In this document: positions 5,445 through 6,180 of the stretch, piece by piece
Layout: the number at the start of each line of letters is the position of its first letter
How positions within the stretch are numbered: the stretch's first letter is position 1
Source of the DNA: Modestobacter sp.
GTDB lineage: Bacteria; Actinomycetota; Actinomycetes; Mycobacteriales; Geodermatophilaceae
Direction of reading: 5' to 3'
Assembly: GCA_025965775.1 (NCBI GenBank)
Contig: JAOPWG010000333.1
Span: forward strand, 1 to 6,180
Length of the DNA: 6,180 nt
Notes under the pieces: generated by a model
The model's input: only the letters and a program-made list of their open reading frames with translations
Told to the model about the DNA's origin: nothing
The model's database searches: none
Translations under genes and position numbers: made by a program

Positions 5445-6180
5445 CGTCGGGCTCCCGCAGCGAGAGGGCGGCCGACGGGCAGGAACCGGGTGATCGCCTC
5501 GGCGACACGCCCGAGCGGGACGACCTCGTCGGCGTGGCCGGCCTGGGCGACCGCCCCCGGCATGCCCCAGACGACGGAGGTGGCCTGGTCCTGGGCGATG
5601 ACGGTGCCGCCGGCCTCGCGGATCTGACCGGCGCCGATGCGCCCGTCCGAGCCCATCCCGGTCAGCACCACACCCAGGACAGCACCGTCGTAGGCGGCGA
5701 CCACGGAGCGGAAGAGGACGTCGACGGCCGGGCGGCAGAAGTTCTCCGCCGGCCCCTGGTCCAGGTCCGTGCGCCGGATGCCGCCGGTGGCCCGGACGGT
5801 GAGGTGGAAGTCCCCGGGCGCGATGTGCACGGTGCCCGGGGCGAGAGGCGTACCGGCGACGGCCTCGACCACCTCGAGCGCGCAGAGCCGGTCCAGCCGC
5901 TGGGCGAACTGCCGGGTGAAGACCGGGGGCATGTGCTGCACCAGCAGCACCGGCACCGGCAGCGAGGCCGGCAGCAGCGGGAGCACCTTGGTCAGCGCCT
6001 CGGGGCCACCGGTCGAGGCCCCGATGACCAGGACGGCGGGCTCCTTGCGGGCCCGCACCCGGGGCGCCGGCGGCCGGGGGGCCACCGGGGTGGCGCTCGG
6101 CGTCGGGGCGCCGGCGGACAGCGGCCGCCCGGTGAGGGCCTTGATCCTGTGGATGAGCTGCTGGCGCACGCTCTCCATCG
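5441..6180 (-). CDS. cheB: CheB receptor methylesterase/deamidase, 5' end outside window
   Basis: The visible 245 complete codons are the linker and catalytic domain of CheB; the N-terminal receiver that activates it would lie beyond the right edge. CheB removes methyl groups from (and can deamidate) chemoreceptor glutamates. Counting from the Met encoded at 6178, which is internal and not the true start, the catalytic triad is Ser55 in GASTGGPEAL, His82 in VQHMPP and Asp178 in TGMGSDG; these spacings match Salmonella CheB. Residues about 20-46 form an Ala/Pro/Arg-rich interdomain linker. The reading frame stays open to the window edge, which supports truncation by the window and not by mutation. 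The stop overlaps the cheR start as ATGA. Genes for CheA, CheW or receptors probably lie further upstream, to the right. Confidence 0.95.
   Translation of the reverse strand, partial: MESVRQQLIHRIKALTGRPLSAGAPTPSATPVAPRPPAPRVRARKEPAVLVIGASTGGPEALTKVLPLLPASLPVPVLLVQHMPPVFTRQFAQRLDRLCALEVVEAVAGTPLAPGTVHIAPGDFHLTVRATGGIRRTDLDQGPAENFCRPAVDVLFRSVVAAYDGAVLGVVLTGMGSDGRIGAGQIREAGGTVIAQDQATSVVWGMPGAVAQAGHADEVVPLGRVAEAITRFLPVGRPLAAGARR

Noticed and set aside
4603..5508. Minus-strand open frame of 301 codons in another frame over cheR
   Set aside because: It has a Pro/Arg/Ala-rich composition and no motifs, while the overlapping cheR frame has a full set of catalytic motifs.
4563..5627. Plus-strand open frame of 354 codons
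   Set aside because: It is antisense to cheR and parts of cheB and cheY, which have intact family motifs; it has no recognisable domain.
6176..6178. ATG at 6178 as the true start of a short CheB without a receiver
   Set aside because: The residues after it look like the CheB linker region, and the frame remains open to the window edge, so a receiver domain outside is more likely.
1..6180. Mobile element, CRISPR array, tRNA/rRNA or defence system
   Set aside because: No transposase, direct repeat array, cloverleaf or known defence gene was seen; the coding space is filled by ordinary signalling and transport genes.

Overview
The window is very GC-rich, with GC-biased third codon positions and several GTG starts, and holds seven genes all on the minus strand. 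The base composition, the chemotaxis gene set and a PAS-GAF-SpoIIE phosphatase next door fit a motile high-GC actinobacterium. A Geodermatophilaceae-type genome (Blastococcus, Geodermatophilus, Modestobacter) is my best guess, but this is inferred from style and not proven.

Layout, in the direction of transcription (right to left). (1) 6180-2888 is the distal part of a chemotaxis operon: cheB (its N-terminal receiver domain lies outside the window), cheR, a first single-domain CheY, a CheX/CheC-type CheY-P phosphatase, a second single-domain CheY, and a second CheC/CheX-like protein. Every junction is either a 4-base ATGA/GTGA overlap or a single-base gap, so the genes are very probably translationally coupled. 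Six bases after the last stop codon there is a 13-bp GC hairpin that probably ends the transcript. (2) 2778-1342 is a complete DctA-type C4-dicarboxylate:cation symporter with a good ribosome binding site at its internal ATG. (3) 1250-1 is a PAS-GAF-PP2C (SpoIIE/RsbU-type) serine phosphatase cut off by the left edge, with a perfect 11-base inverted repeat just upstream.

How they work together: CheR and CheB set chemoreceptor methylation, and the CheY proteins carry phosphate from CheA, whose gene is not in the window and probably lies upstream to the right. The CheC/CheX proteins would remove that phosphate, since no CheZ is seen. Two CheY genes alternate with two phosphatase-family genes, which is the most interesting arrangement here. 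DctA would import succinate, fumarate or malate, which are common attractants, but no functional link to the che genes is shown. The phosphatase looks like a separate stress or partner-switching sensor.

I found no mobile element, CRISPR array, tRNA or rRNA. No gene-free stretch exceeds about 110 bases. I see no convincing sign of a wholly new system. The points worth checking are the paired CheY/phosphatase layout, an altered catalytic motif in the last phosphatase-like gene, and the regulatory sites.
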